Shown one piece after another: positions 1 to 8,556 of a DNA stretch of 8,556 bases; within the stretch, counting starts at the first letter, position 1, and each line of letters begins with the position of its first letter. The notes below the pieces were generated by a model. It had not been told where the DNA came from and did no database searches. It worked only from the letters and a program-made list of their open reading frames with translations. The translations under genes were made by a program, and so were the position numbers. The DNA lies in contig JBBIQS010000156.1 in NCBI GenBank assembly GCA_037442205.1, positions 1-8,556 of the forward strand, given 5' to 3'. This DNA comes from JBBIQS01 sp037442205 (GTDB lineage: Bacteria > Myxococcota > Myxococcia > Myxococcales > UBA5297).

Positions 1-123
1 AGCCTGAGCGCGCCCAAGGGGCGGCGGCCAACCTGCCGAACTGCCGCTTGACTCTTTGGCCCCGGGACGCGCTACAGGTGCTGGCAGGACGCTCAGCCTC
101 AGCGCCCTTTCCGCAACAGACTC

Positions 124-1392
124 CTAGTGATCGGGGTTGGTCGAGGCGACCGTCCCCAGGTACTTGCGCTCGATCTTCTCGTAGAAGTCGATGACCTGCC
201 GCACGTAGCGGCGCTTGGTCAGGTACGAGCCCGGGTAGAAGCTGCGCTTGAAGCCGTAGACGATGATGCTCTTGAGCGCGTGGGCGTCCACCCCGCAGTG
301 GCGCACCGCCAGGTCCAGCTCGTTGGTGACCGTGGTCTGCGAGACGGTGCGGTTGTCGGTGCACAGGGTGGTCGACAGCCGCGCCTCGCGCAGGCGCACG
401 AAGCTGTGCTTGGACAGGTCGGTGAGCGCGGGGATGGTCTGCAGGTTGGAGGTGAGGCAGACCTCGATGGTGATCCGCCGGTCGGCGATGTACTGCCCCA
501 GGTCGGCCACGTAGCGGTCGTGATCCTTGATCCCCGGGTCGGTGATCATCCCGGAGTCGAGCAGGAAGTAGCCGTGGCCGATGCGGTCGGCGTGGCACTC
601 GGTGATCGCCTGGAAGATGCTCTCCGGGCCATAGGCCTCGCCGGCGTGAACGGTCTTCATCATGAAGTTGCGGTGGGCGTAGGCGTAGGCCTGCTTGTGG
701 TCGTCGGGCGGGTAGCCCTTCTCCTCGCCGGCCAGGTCGAAGCCGACGATGGGCAGGCCGAACTCGTCGCGGGCCCGCACCGCCGCCCGCGCCAGCTCCA
801 GCGACGCCAGCCCGAAGACCAGGTTGGGCGGCGAGAACTGGTGGGCGCGCAAGAGGTCGTCGAAGTACTCGGAGAAGCCCTCGCGGAAGGCCCGCATGGC
901 GCAGACGATGATCCCGTACTCGAAGGGAGGCTCGCGCCCCTCGACCACTTCCTTGGAGCGGTTGAACTCGTCGCGGGCCCGGCGCATGCCGCGGTCCACC
1001 GCGCGCATGGCGTGGATCGGGTTGAGGTGGCGGTGGACGTGCAGCTGGGGGGCGAAGCGCACCTCGACGTAGCGCACCCCCTCGGCCTGGTTGTCGCGCG
1101 CCAGCTCGTAGGCCACGCGCTCGAGCGCCGGCTCGCTCTGCAGCACGGCGGTCATGTACTTGAAGCCGCCCAGGTATTCGGCCAGGTCGCGGTAGCGGTC
1201 CTTGAACACCAGCTCGCGCAGCCCGGACTCGGTGTAGCTGGGCAGGTCGACGTGGTACTCGCGGGCCAGCTCGATCAGGGTGCCGATGCGCAGCGAGCCG
1301 TCGAGGTGGACGTGCAGGTCGGTCTTGGGCAGCGCCTGCAGGAACTCCCTGGTGATGGCGCTGCGGGGCATATTGGGGGTCTTTTCGGTCAC
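124..1392 (-). CDS. adenosine deaminase family protein (metal-dependent purine deaminase)
   Basis: Cytosolic enzyme expected to deaminate adenosine/deoxyadenosine to inosine/deoxyinosine in purine salvage. It shows the ADA-type TIM-barrel metal site in order (422-residue numbering): TDLHVHLDGSL with H27 and H29, YVEVRFAPQLH (108-118), GFDLAGEE (217-224), VHAGE with zinc ligand H249 and catalytic E252, RIGHG with H273, TSN (314-316), and TDN with D346 as zinc ligand. The last motif is TDN where mammalian ADA has TDD; I recall TDN in many bacterial family members, so activity is still plausible, but substrate choice cannot be read from sequence. The GTG start is preferred over an in-frame ATG at 1479. 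GAGG lies 8 nt upstream (1401-1404), a promoter candidate lies just outside it, and the extra 29 residues resemble nothing in the family and would start upstream of that promoter. An ATG at 1371 is a weaker alternative. Divergent from the MATE gene; nothing follows it within the window. Family call is firm, exact substrate less so. Confidence 0.93.
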   Translation of the reverse strand: MTEKTPNMPRSAITREFLQALPKTDLHVHLDGSLRIGTLIELAREYHVDLPSYTESGLRELVFKDRYRDLAEYLGGFKYMTAVLQSEPALERVAYELARDNQAEGVRYVEVRFAPQLHVHRHLNPIHAMRAVDRGMRRARDEFNRSKEVVEGREPPFEYGIIVCAMRAFREGFSEYFDDLLRAHQFSPPNLVFGLASLELARAAVRARDEFGLPIVGFDLAGEEKGYPPDDHKQAYAYAHRNFMMKTVHAGEAYGPESIFQAITECHADRIGHGYFLLDSGMITDPGIKDHDRYVADLGQYIADRRITIEVCLTSNLQTIPALTDLSKHSFVRLREARLSTTLCTDNRTVSQTTVTNELDLAVRHCGVDAHALKSIIVYGFKRSFYPGSYLTKRRYVRQVIDFYEKIERKYLGTVASTNPDH

Positions 1393-1400
1393 GGCGTTGT

Positions 1401-1404
1401 CCTC
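1401..1404 (-). promoter_or_regulatory. Shine-Dalgarno of the ADA-family gene (decides the GTG start)
   Basis: On the minus strand GAGG lies 8 nt before the GTG at 1392. The competing ATG at 1371 has no comparable purine run at the right distance. The long-ORF ATG at 1479 has no family-like sequence after it. This is the main reason for the GTG start. Confidence 0.7.
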
Positions 1405-1413
1405 GCGGCAGCG

Positions 1414-1442
1414 ACCGTAGCCAGCACCGGTGGCGCCGTCAA
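1414..1442 (-). promoter_or_regulatory. predicted sigma70-type promoter of the ADA-family gene
   Basis: Read on the minus strand, TTGACG (1442-1437, five of six consensus bases) is followed after exactly 17 nt by TACGGT (1419-1414, matching the TAnnnT core). Transcription would start near 1407, giving a leader of about 15 nt that contains the GAGG ribosome binding site. Spacing and position fit well, but the -10 matches only three of six bases, so this is a prediction. Confidence 0.55.
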
Positions 1443-1451
1443 CAGTTCCTC

Positions 1452-1472
1452 CCAGGCGAAACTGTCGCCTGG
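1452..1472. repeat. perfect inverted repeat, 8-bp arms, 5-nt centre, beside the ADA promoter
   Basis: CCAGGCGA (1452-1459) and TCGCCTGG (1465-1472) are exact reverse complements around AACTG. The element starts 10 bp upstream of the ADA-side -35 hexamer, so it could be a site for a dimeric regulator of ADA or of both divergent genes. An overlapping weaker pair, ACAGTT (1442-1447) with AACTGT (1460-1465), shares its centre. Chance occurrence in GC-rich DNA is possible. Confidence 0.5.
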
Positions 1473-1477
1473 TGGGC

Positions 1478-1504
1478 ACTGTCCGGCGGCGGGGCCGGAC
1501 CAGT
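1478..1504. repeat. inverted repeat in the ADA/MATE intergenic region
   Basis: GTCCGGC (1481-1487) and GCCGGAC (1494-1500) pair exactly around a 6-nt loop. The stem extends by ACT (1478-1480) with AGT (1502-1504) across a single unpaired C at 1501. It lies just beyond the 1452-1472 repeat. It may be a DNA regulatory site or chance in GC-rich sequence. It lies outside both predicted transcripts, so an RNA role is unlikely if those starts are right. Confidence 0.35.
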
Positions 1505-1564
1505 TGGGGCCGCGGCCGGTCCAGCAGCCGGCGTCCGGGGAGCCGCTCGCGAGCTGGGCTCTGG

Positions 1565-1594
1565 CTGGCACGGCGGCGGCGCGGGGGCTATAAG
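1565..1594 (+). promoter_or_regulatory. predicted promoter of the MATE gene
   Basis: CTGGCA (1565-1570, four of six consensus bases) and TATAAG (1589-1594, five of six) are separated by 18 nt, pointing toward the MATE gene. TATAAG stands out in an otherwise almost A/T-free stretch. Transcription would start near 1601 and leave a leader of about 85 nt that contains the 1628-1645 stem-loop. Confidence 0.42.
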
Positions 1595-1627
1595 CGGCGC
1601 ACCGCGGCACCTTGAGAGAGCGGAGCA

Positions 1628-1645
1628 CCGGGCAGAACAGCCCGG
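1628..1645 (+). repeat. stem-loop in the MATE leader
   Basis: CCGGGC (1628-1633) and GCCCGG (1640-1645) are exact reverse complements around the loop AGAACA. It lies 40 nt before the MATE start codon, with no T-run after it, so it is not a terminator. It could be an mRNA leader structure or an operator, or chance. Confidence 0.3.
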
Positions 1646-1685
1646 GGCGGCGACCGCTCTGGCTGCGGCCAGGGACTCGAACACC

Positions 1686-3092
1686 ATGAAGACAGGACAC
1701 GACCGGCTGGAGCAATTCCTGGCCAACCCCCGCCGCGCGATCTGGACCGTCTCCGGGCCGATGATGGCCGGCATGGTGTTGATGGTGCTGTCGACGGTGG
1801 TGGAGACCGCCATGGTCGGCCGGCTCGGCCACCACGCGCTGGCGGCGATGACCCTGGTCTTCCCGGTGCTGTTCACCATGATCGCGGTGGTCAACGGCAT
1901 CGGCACCGGGATCGCCGCCCTGGTCGCGCAGGCCATCGGGCGGCGGGACCTCAAGGAGGCCGAGCGGATCGGGGGCACTGCCATCGGCCTGGGGATCGCA
2001 CTGGGGCTGGTGTTCCTGGTGTGCGGGGTGTTCTTCGGCCACCCGTTGCTGCGGCACATGGGCGCCACCGAGCAGGTGCAGGAGCTGGCCTTCCGCTACT
2101 TCCTGGTGCTGTCGCTGTCGGCGCCGCTGGTCTTCGTCGGCGCCTTCCTGCGCTTCCTGCTCAACGGCGAGGGCGACGCCCGCACCCCGATGGTCATTTC
2201 GCTGTTCGTGATGGTCATCAACCTCGGGCTCGACTACCTGTTCCTGTTCCCGTTGGACCTGGGGCTGGCGGGAGCGGCCATGGCCGGCGCGGTGGCGCAG
2301 ACCTTCTCCTCGGCGGCGCTGCTCTACCTGCTGCTGTTCCGGCGCAACAACCTGGTCAAGCTGCACTGGCGGGCCCTGCGCCCCGACCCGGCGGCGGTGA
2401 AGTCGGTGCTGGCGATCGGCATTCCCAACAGCCTGACCCAGCTGCTGATGTCCGCCGGGGCGGTGCTGCTCAACCGCGCGGTGGCCTCCTACGGCGACGA
2501 GGCGCTGGCGGCCTTCGGGGTCGGCTCGCGAGTGGACCAGGTGGCGGTGATGCCGGTGATGGGCCTGGCCGCGGGAGCGGTGTCGGTGATCGGCATGTTC
2601 GCCGGGGCCGGGCGCGCCGACCTGGTGAAGCAGATGACCCTCTACGCCGGCCGCTGGTCGCTGACCATCGCCACCGTGCTCGGCTTCATCGCCTTCATGG
2701 GCAGCGTGCCGCTGATGCGCGCCTTTACCCACGAGGCCTCGACCATCGAGTTCGGCCGGCACTACCTGAGCTACATGGTCTTCGTCTATCCGCTGATGGG
2801 GATTTCGATGATGGGCGCGCGGATCCTGCTCGGGCTCAACTTCCCCAACCTGTCGCTGGCGGTGGTGGCGGTGCGGCTGTTCGGCTTCGCGGTGCCCATA
2901 GCCTACCTGAGCGCCTTCATCCTGCACGCCGCCATCGACGGGATCTGGTGGGGGCTGGTCGCCGGCTCGGTGGCCTCGGCCAGCGCCACCCTGCTGCTCA
3001 TCCGCTGGATCGTCTTCCAGCGCGACCCCACCGAGCGGGCTGCCCGGCGCGCGGGCCCGACGGCCGGGCCGGCGGAGGAGGCGGCGGCGTAG
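1686..3092 (+). CDS. MATE family efflux transporter (multidrug/Na+ or H+ antiporter)
   Basis: Inner-membrane antiporter of the MATE superfamily (NorM/DinF type) that would export cationic drugs or other toxic compounds in exchange for Na+ or H+. At 468 residues it has the family length, with about twelve hydrophobic segments between residues 18 and 445 in two homologous halves. Visible landmarks are ETAMVGRLG (40-48, the DxxMVGxLG motif with E for D), GIAALVAQAIGRRD (75-88), FLLNGEGDARTPM (157-169), NLGLDYLFLF (179-188), GLAGAAMAGAVAQ (193-205), the second-half start GIPNSLTQLLMS (245-256), and FGVGSRVDQVAVMPVMGL (277-294). The ATG has AGGGA 10 nt upstream (1671-1675). The tail after residue 446 is a short Ala/Arg/Pro-rich cytosolic end. 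Substrate cannot be told from sequence. Codon use matches ADA and dnaE, so it looks native. Divergent from ADA; the antitoxin gene follows 54 bp downstream and could be co-transcribed. Confidence 0.95.
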   Translation: MKTGHDRLEQFLANPRRAIWTVSGPMMAGMVLMVLSTVVETAMVGRLGHHALAAMTLVFPVLFTMIAVVNGIGTGIAALVAQAIGRRDLKEAERIGGTAIGLGIALGLVFLVCGVFFGHPLLRHMGATEQVQELAFRYFLVLSLSAPLVFVGAFLRFLLNGEGDARTPMVISLFVMVINLGLDYLFLFPLDLGLAGAAMAGAVAQTFSSAALLYLLLFRRNNLVKLHWRALRPDPAAVKSVLAIGIPNSLTQLLMSAGAVLLNRAVASYGDEALAAFGVGSRVDQVAVMPVMGLAAGAVSVIGMFAGAGRADLVKQMTLYAGRWSLTIATVLGFIAFMGSVPLMRAFTHEASTIEFGRHYLSYMVFVYPLMGISMMGARILLGLNFPNLSLAVVAVRLFGFAVPIAYLSAFILHAAIDGIWWGLVAGSVASASATLLLIRWIVFQRDPTERAARRAGPTAGPAEEAAA

Positions 3093-3146
3093 AACCTGGC
3101 GGGCCTACGGCGGCTTGGAAGGAGTCCCCCTCCCTCTTCGCTCGCC

Positions 3147-3467
3147 ATGACTGTCGGCATCCGCGAGGCCCAGGCTCACTTCCCACGCTTGCTTGCGCGC
3201 GTGGCGAAGGAAGAAGCGGTCGTCATCGCCAAGAACGGGCGACCGATCGCGCGGTTGGTCCCAGTCACTACGGCAAGGCCGCCACGTCGCCCCGGAGCCA
3301 GGAAGGGCAAGATTCGGATCGCGCCGGACTTCGATGATCCGCTACCCGACGAGCTGATGCGCCATTTCGAGGACAAGGGGAAGCATCCTCGCCCCGGGAC
3401 CGCGGACGAGGCCCCGGGAAGTCAAGCCCGCCCTCCGTCCCCAACCGGGGCCCCGCCCGCGCATTGA
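3147..3467 (+). CDS. orphan Phd/YefM-type antitoxin
   Basis: Small DNA-binding antitoxin of the Phd/YefM family. The N-terminal fold is clear: VGIREAQAHFPRLLARV (3-19) followed by VVIAKNGRPIARLVPV (25-40). The C-terminal half, RRPGARKGKIRIAPDFDDPL (47-66) plus PDELMRHFE (67-75), is the tail typical of antitoxins paired with a VapC/PIN-domain RNase, which it would bind and neutralise. Normally the toxin gene follows or overlaps at once. Here only 86 bp separate the stop from dnaE and no PIN-domain frame exists on either strand. Residues 76-106 are a Pro/Gly/Ala-rich extension without family resemblance, perhaps read-through of a former stop or toxin junction. Codons ending in A or T (gaa, cca, ctt, act, cta) are commoner than in the flanking genes, which hints at acquisition. 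No ribosome binding site is seen at usual distance; GGAAGGAG ends 22 nt before the ATG. The start rests on family fit and the lack of another in-frame start nearby. Confidence 0.85.
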   Translation: MTVGIREAQAHFPRLLARVAKEEAVVIAKNGRPIARLVPVTTARPPRRPGARKGKIRIAPDFDDPLPDELMRHFEDKGKHPRPGTADEAPGSQARPPSPTGAPPAH

Positions 3468-3475
3468 CAATGCGC
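3459..3475. repeat. perfect 17-nt palindrome over the antitoxin stop codon and the dnaE -35
   Basis: GCGCATTG and CAATGCGC are exact reverse complements around a single A at 3467. The palindrome includes the antitoxin stop codon (TGA, 3465-3467) and a consensus -35 hexamer TTGACA (3464-3469). As RNA it could fold as a 6-bp stem with a 5-nt loop, but no T-run follows, so terminator function is unlikely. Its symmetry and its overlap with the -35 suggest an operator; the binding protein is unknown, and autoregulation by the antitoxin is one possibility. Confidence 0.5.
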
Positions 3476-3493
3476 AATAGCTGCCGCTACGAC
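3464..3493 (+). promoter_or_regulatory. dnaE: predicted dnaE promoter
   Basis: The -35 TTGACA (3464-3469) is a perfect consensus match. The best -10 is TACGAC (3488-3493) at 18-nt spacing, matching only three of six bases. Transcription would start near 3500, giving a leader of about 54 nt that contains the 3510-3531 hairpin. The -35 lies inside the 17-nt palindrome, so a bound repressor would block it. Confidence 0.45.
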
Positions 3494-3509
3494 ACTCCCC
3501 AGTAGCGCG

Positions 3510-3531
3510 GCCGCCCGCTCGCCCGGGCGGC
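3510..3531 (+). repeat. hairpin in the dnaE 5' leader
   Basis: GCCGCCCG (3510-3517) and CGGGCGGC (3524-3531) are exact reverse complements around the loop CTCGCC. The stem ends 13 nt before the GAGG ribosome binding site (3545-3548) of dnaE. With no T-run it is not a standard terminator. A strong leader hairpin here could affect mRNA stability or initiation, or may be chance given the GC content. Confidence 0.4.
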
Positions 3532-3553
3532 AACCGTCCTCCCCGAGGTCCCG

Positions 3554-7183
<3,630 letters not shown>

Positions 7184-7197
7184 GCGCCCCGGGGCGC
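7184..7197. repeat. 14-nt perfect palindrome directly after the dnaE stop
   Basis: GCGCCCC and GGGGCGC meet without a spacer immediately after the TGA. As RNA it can form at most a 5-bp GC stem with a CCGG loop. No T-run follows, so it is at best a weak or Rho-assisted 3' end signal. Confidence 0.3.
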
Positions 7198-7258
7198 GGT
7201 CTGCCGAGCCCCGCCCTCCCATCCGCACTCCCAGTCCTGCCTTCGGTGCTCCAAAGGC

Positions 7259-7288
7259 TTGCTGCCGCCGGAGGCGCCCCCTTACAAT
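7259..7288 (+). promoter_or_regulatory. predicted promoter of the lipoprotein gene
   Basis: TACAAT (7283-7288) matches five of six -10 bases and sits in a locally AT-richer patch. TTGCTG (7259-7264), 18 nt upstream, gives the TTG of a -35. The start would fall near 7295, about 30 nt before the ATG, leaving room for the ribosome binding site. This suggests transcription independent of dnaE. Confidence 0.52.
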
Positions 7289-7313
7289 TCACCGCTTTTC
7301 AACGTTTCCCACC

Positions 7314-7319
7314 AAGGAG
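7314..7319 (+). promoter_or_regulatory. Shine-Dalgarno of the lipoprotein gene
   Basis: AAGGAG is a near-perfect ribosome binding site. Two ATGs follow in tandem (7323 and 7326). Spacing is 3 nt to the first and 6 nt to the second, so the second is the better start. Confidence 0.75.
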
Positions 7320-7325
7320 CAGATG

Positions 7326-8504
7326 ATGAATCGCTTCATGACGTTGGCCCTGATCGCCGCAAGCCTGACCGGCTGCTTCGCGCGCGAGACGCGCCCGGAG
7401 AAGGATCTGGCCCTGGGCGATCGCTGCCACCCGGCCGACGCCAGCGCCAACCCCTGCGCCGAGGGGCTGTTCTGCTCTCCCAAGACCCACACCAAGGAGG
7501 CCCTGGCCGATCTGGGCAGCTCCCGGGTCTGCACCAAGCGGCGATCCGCCGGCAAGCACTGCCTGGGCGCGGCCGACGAGTGCGCCATCGGCCTGGAGTG
7601 CCGTGAGACCGAGGCCGGCAAGCTCGGCCAGTGCGTCGAGCCGCCGCCGCCCCCCAAGACCTGCGCCGGCGAGCCGGCCGATCTCACCGCCTGGCTGAAG
7701 ACGCTGGCGGTCGAGCCGCAGGCCCCGGCGCTGGCCGTCGACGCCGCCACCCTGGTGGCCAACGATGCCGCCGCTGGCGCCCCCTCCGCCGCCCCGCTGC
7801 TGGTGATCACCGCCTCGGCCATCACCCTCGACGGCGCCGCCGTCGGCAGCCCCGCCGACCTGAAGAAGCTGCCGGCCAGCGTCGGCGGCGCCCTGACCAA
7901 GCTCGCCGCCGCCCAGGCCAAGGCCAAGCTCGACGCCGCCGCCAGGGGCAAGCTGACTGTGGCCGTTGCCAAGGACGCCCCCTGGAGCGCCGTGGCCGCC
8001 GCCCTGCAGTCGGCCTCCCGCGCCGGCTTCCTCGGACTGAGCTTCGTCTTCGCCAAGAAGCCCGCCCTCGCCGCCGCGCCCTCGCCCATCGACGAGGAGT
8101 TGGCCAAGCTGCGCCCGGCGCCGGCCCAGAAGGCTCCGGTCCTCACCGCCGGCGCCGACGGCGGCCTGAGCGCCAAGGTCTTCGCCGACTGCCCCCAGGC
8201 CCTGGAGGCCTTCCAGAAGCTGGGCCAGATCGAGGCGCCCAAGCGGCTCGAGGCCCTCGCCGGCCTGCCGGCGGCCGTCGAGCAGTGCAGCTGCAAGGTC
8301 GAGCTGGCCAGCGTCAAGGCGTTGGCCTTCGAGGCCTACGAGCCGCCGGCGCTCTTCGGCGCCGTCGAGCTGACCCTGGCAAAGCCCACCGCCAAGGGTG
8401 CTCCGGCGGTCACTGCCGCCCCCAAGGCACTCTGGTCCGAGGCCAGCGCCCAGGTGCTTGACGCGGTGCAGAAGGGCAAGCCGGTGACCGTGGTCGCCAA
8501 GTAG
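7326..8504 (+). CDS. lipoprotein with tandem Cys-rich modules and an ExbD/TolR-like domain
   Basis: Function not known. A signal peptide ends in the lipobox LTGC with lipidated C17, followed by F, not the inner-membrane-retention Asp, so an outer-membrane anchor facing the periplasm or surface is likely. Residues 34-103 hold eight Cys as two four-Cys modules: C34/C44/C50/C69 and C79/C86/C92/C103, each containing CAxGLxC (44-50 and 86-92), probably disulphide-bonded. A Pro run (106-110) leads to a domain at about 158-243. There, LLVITASAITLDG (158-170) and LTVAVAKDAPWSAVAAALQS (210-229), then SRAGFLGLSFVFA (231-243), resemble the periplasmic domain of ExbD/TolR, here without its usual transmembrane anchor. 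A C-terminal region (284-392) has C289 and a CSC pair (C321, C323). The sequence is Ala-rich throughout. A TonB/Tol-like or structural envelope role is inference only. The gene has its own promoter candidate and a strong AAGGAG. No partner ExbB/TolQ gene lies in the window. Confidence 0.85.
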   Translation: MNRFMTLALIAASLTGCFARETRPEKDLALGDRCHPADASANPCAEGLFCSPKTHTKEALADLGSSRVCTKRRSAGKHCLGAADECAIGLECRETEAGKLGQCVEPPPPPKTCAGEPADLTAWLKTLAVEPQAPALAVDAATLVANDAAAGAPSAAPLLVITASAITLDGAAVGSPADLKKLPASVGGALTKLAAAQAKAKLDAAARGKLTVAVAKDAPWSAVAAALQSASRAGFLGLSFVFAKKPALAAAPSPIDEELAKLRPAPAQKAPVLTAGADGGLSAKVFADCPQALEAFQKLGQIEAPKRLEALAGLPAAVEQCSCKVELASVKALAFEAYEPPALFGAVELTLAKPTAKGAPAVTAAPKALWSEASAQVLDAVQKGKPVTVVAK

Positions 8505-8556
8505 CCCTTCCTCATCCCTCTCGATCCCGGCGGCCGCCGCGCGAACCTGCGCAGCG

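Noticed and set aside
26..61. GGCCAA and TTGGCC inverted repeat as an ADA terminator
   Set aside because: Six-bp arms 24 nt apart without a T-run; too weak to call in GC-rich sequence. I see nothing else in 1-123.
48..78. TTGACT followed by TACAGG as a promoter on the plus strand
   Set aside because: Spacing of 19 nt, poor -10, and it points into the 3' end of the oppositely oriented ADA gene with no plus-strand gene to serve.
1566..1580. TGGCAC as a sigma54 -24 element before the MATE gene
   Set aside because: The -12 position reads CGGC in place of TTGC; the sigma70-type reading with TATAAG fits better.
127..1593. Open frame antisense to the ADA-family gene
   Set aside because: Composition is repetitive Val/Asp/Gly/Leu with no family resemblance, while the minus-strand frame carries all ADA motifs.
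1389..2927. Minus-strand open frame across the intergenic region and the MATE gene
   Set aside because: His/Arg/Gln-rich product without domains; the MATE reading on the plus strand is clear.
3121..3133. GGAG-TCCCC-CTCC mini-hairpin as a MATE terminator
   Set aside because: Four-bp stem only and no T-run. It mainly overlaps the purine run upstream of the antitoxin gene.
7289..8317. Minus-strand open frame opposite the lipoprotein gene
   Set aside because: Ala/Ser-rich mirror of the Ala-rich lipoprotein. The plus-strand frame has a lipobox, a ribosome binding site and a promoter.
8505..8556. Terminator after the lipoprotein gene
   Set aside because: Only a 10-nt GGCGGCCGCC palindrome (8529-8538) is present, without a T-run, and the window ends soon after.

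Overview
The window is very GC-rich, with codons that end almost always in G or C. It carries five protein genes and no RNA gene, CRISPR array, insertion sequence or prophage sign. DnaE is of the long bacterial type. The lipoprotein has Cys-rich CAxGLxC modules, and the adenosine deaminase carries a TDN motif. Together these suggest a Myxococcota/deltaproteobacterial-like Gram-negative, but this is inference from family resemblance, not from any search.

Layout, left to right. Positions 1-123 hold no gene. An adenosine-deaminase-family gene runs leftward (1392 to 124) from a GTG start with a well-placed ribosome binding site and a good sigma70-type promoter. It is divergent from a MATE-family multidrug/Na+ antiporter gene (1686-3092). 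The 293-bp region between them is crowded with inverted repeats, and a second promoter candidate points toward the MATE gene. Fifty-four bases after the MATE gene lies a small Phd/YefM-type antitoxin gene (3147-3467) with no toxin gene beside it. Its codon use is less GC-biased than that of its neighbours. Its stop codon sits inside a perfect 17-nt palindrome that also contains a consensus -35 hexamer (TTGACA), probably part of the promoter of the next gene. That gene is dnaE (3554-7183), the replicative DNA polymerase III alpha subunit, complete at 1209 residues. After a 142-bp gap with a good promoter candidate comes a 392-residue lipoprotein gene (7326-8504). It has two tandem four-Cys modules followed by a domain resembling the periplasmic part of ExbD/TolR.

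The genes do not form an obvious pathway. ADA (purine salvage), MATE (efflux) and DnaE (replication) are ordinary chromosomal functions, and each appears to have its own promoter. The points most worth a second look are the orphan antitoxin and the palindrome at its end, the complete metal-binding set in the PHP domain of DnaE, the architecture of the lipoprotein, and the structured ADA/MATE intergenic region. I see no convincing new multi-gene system.
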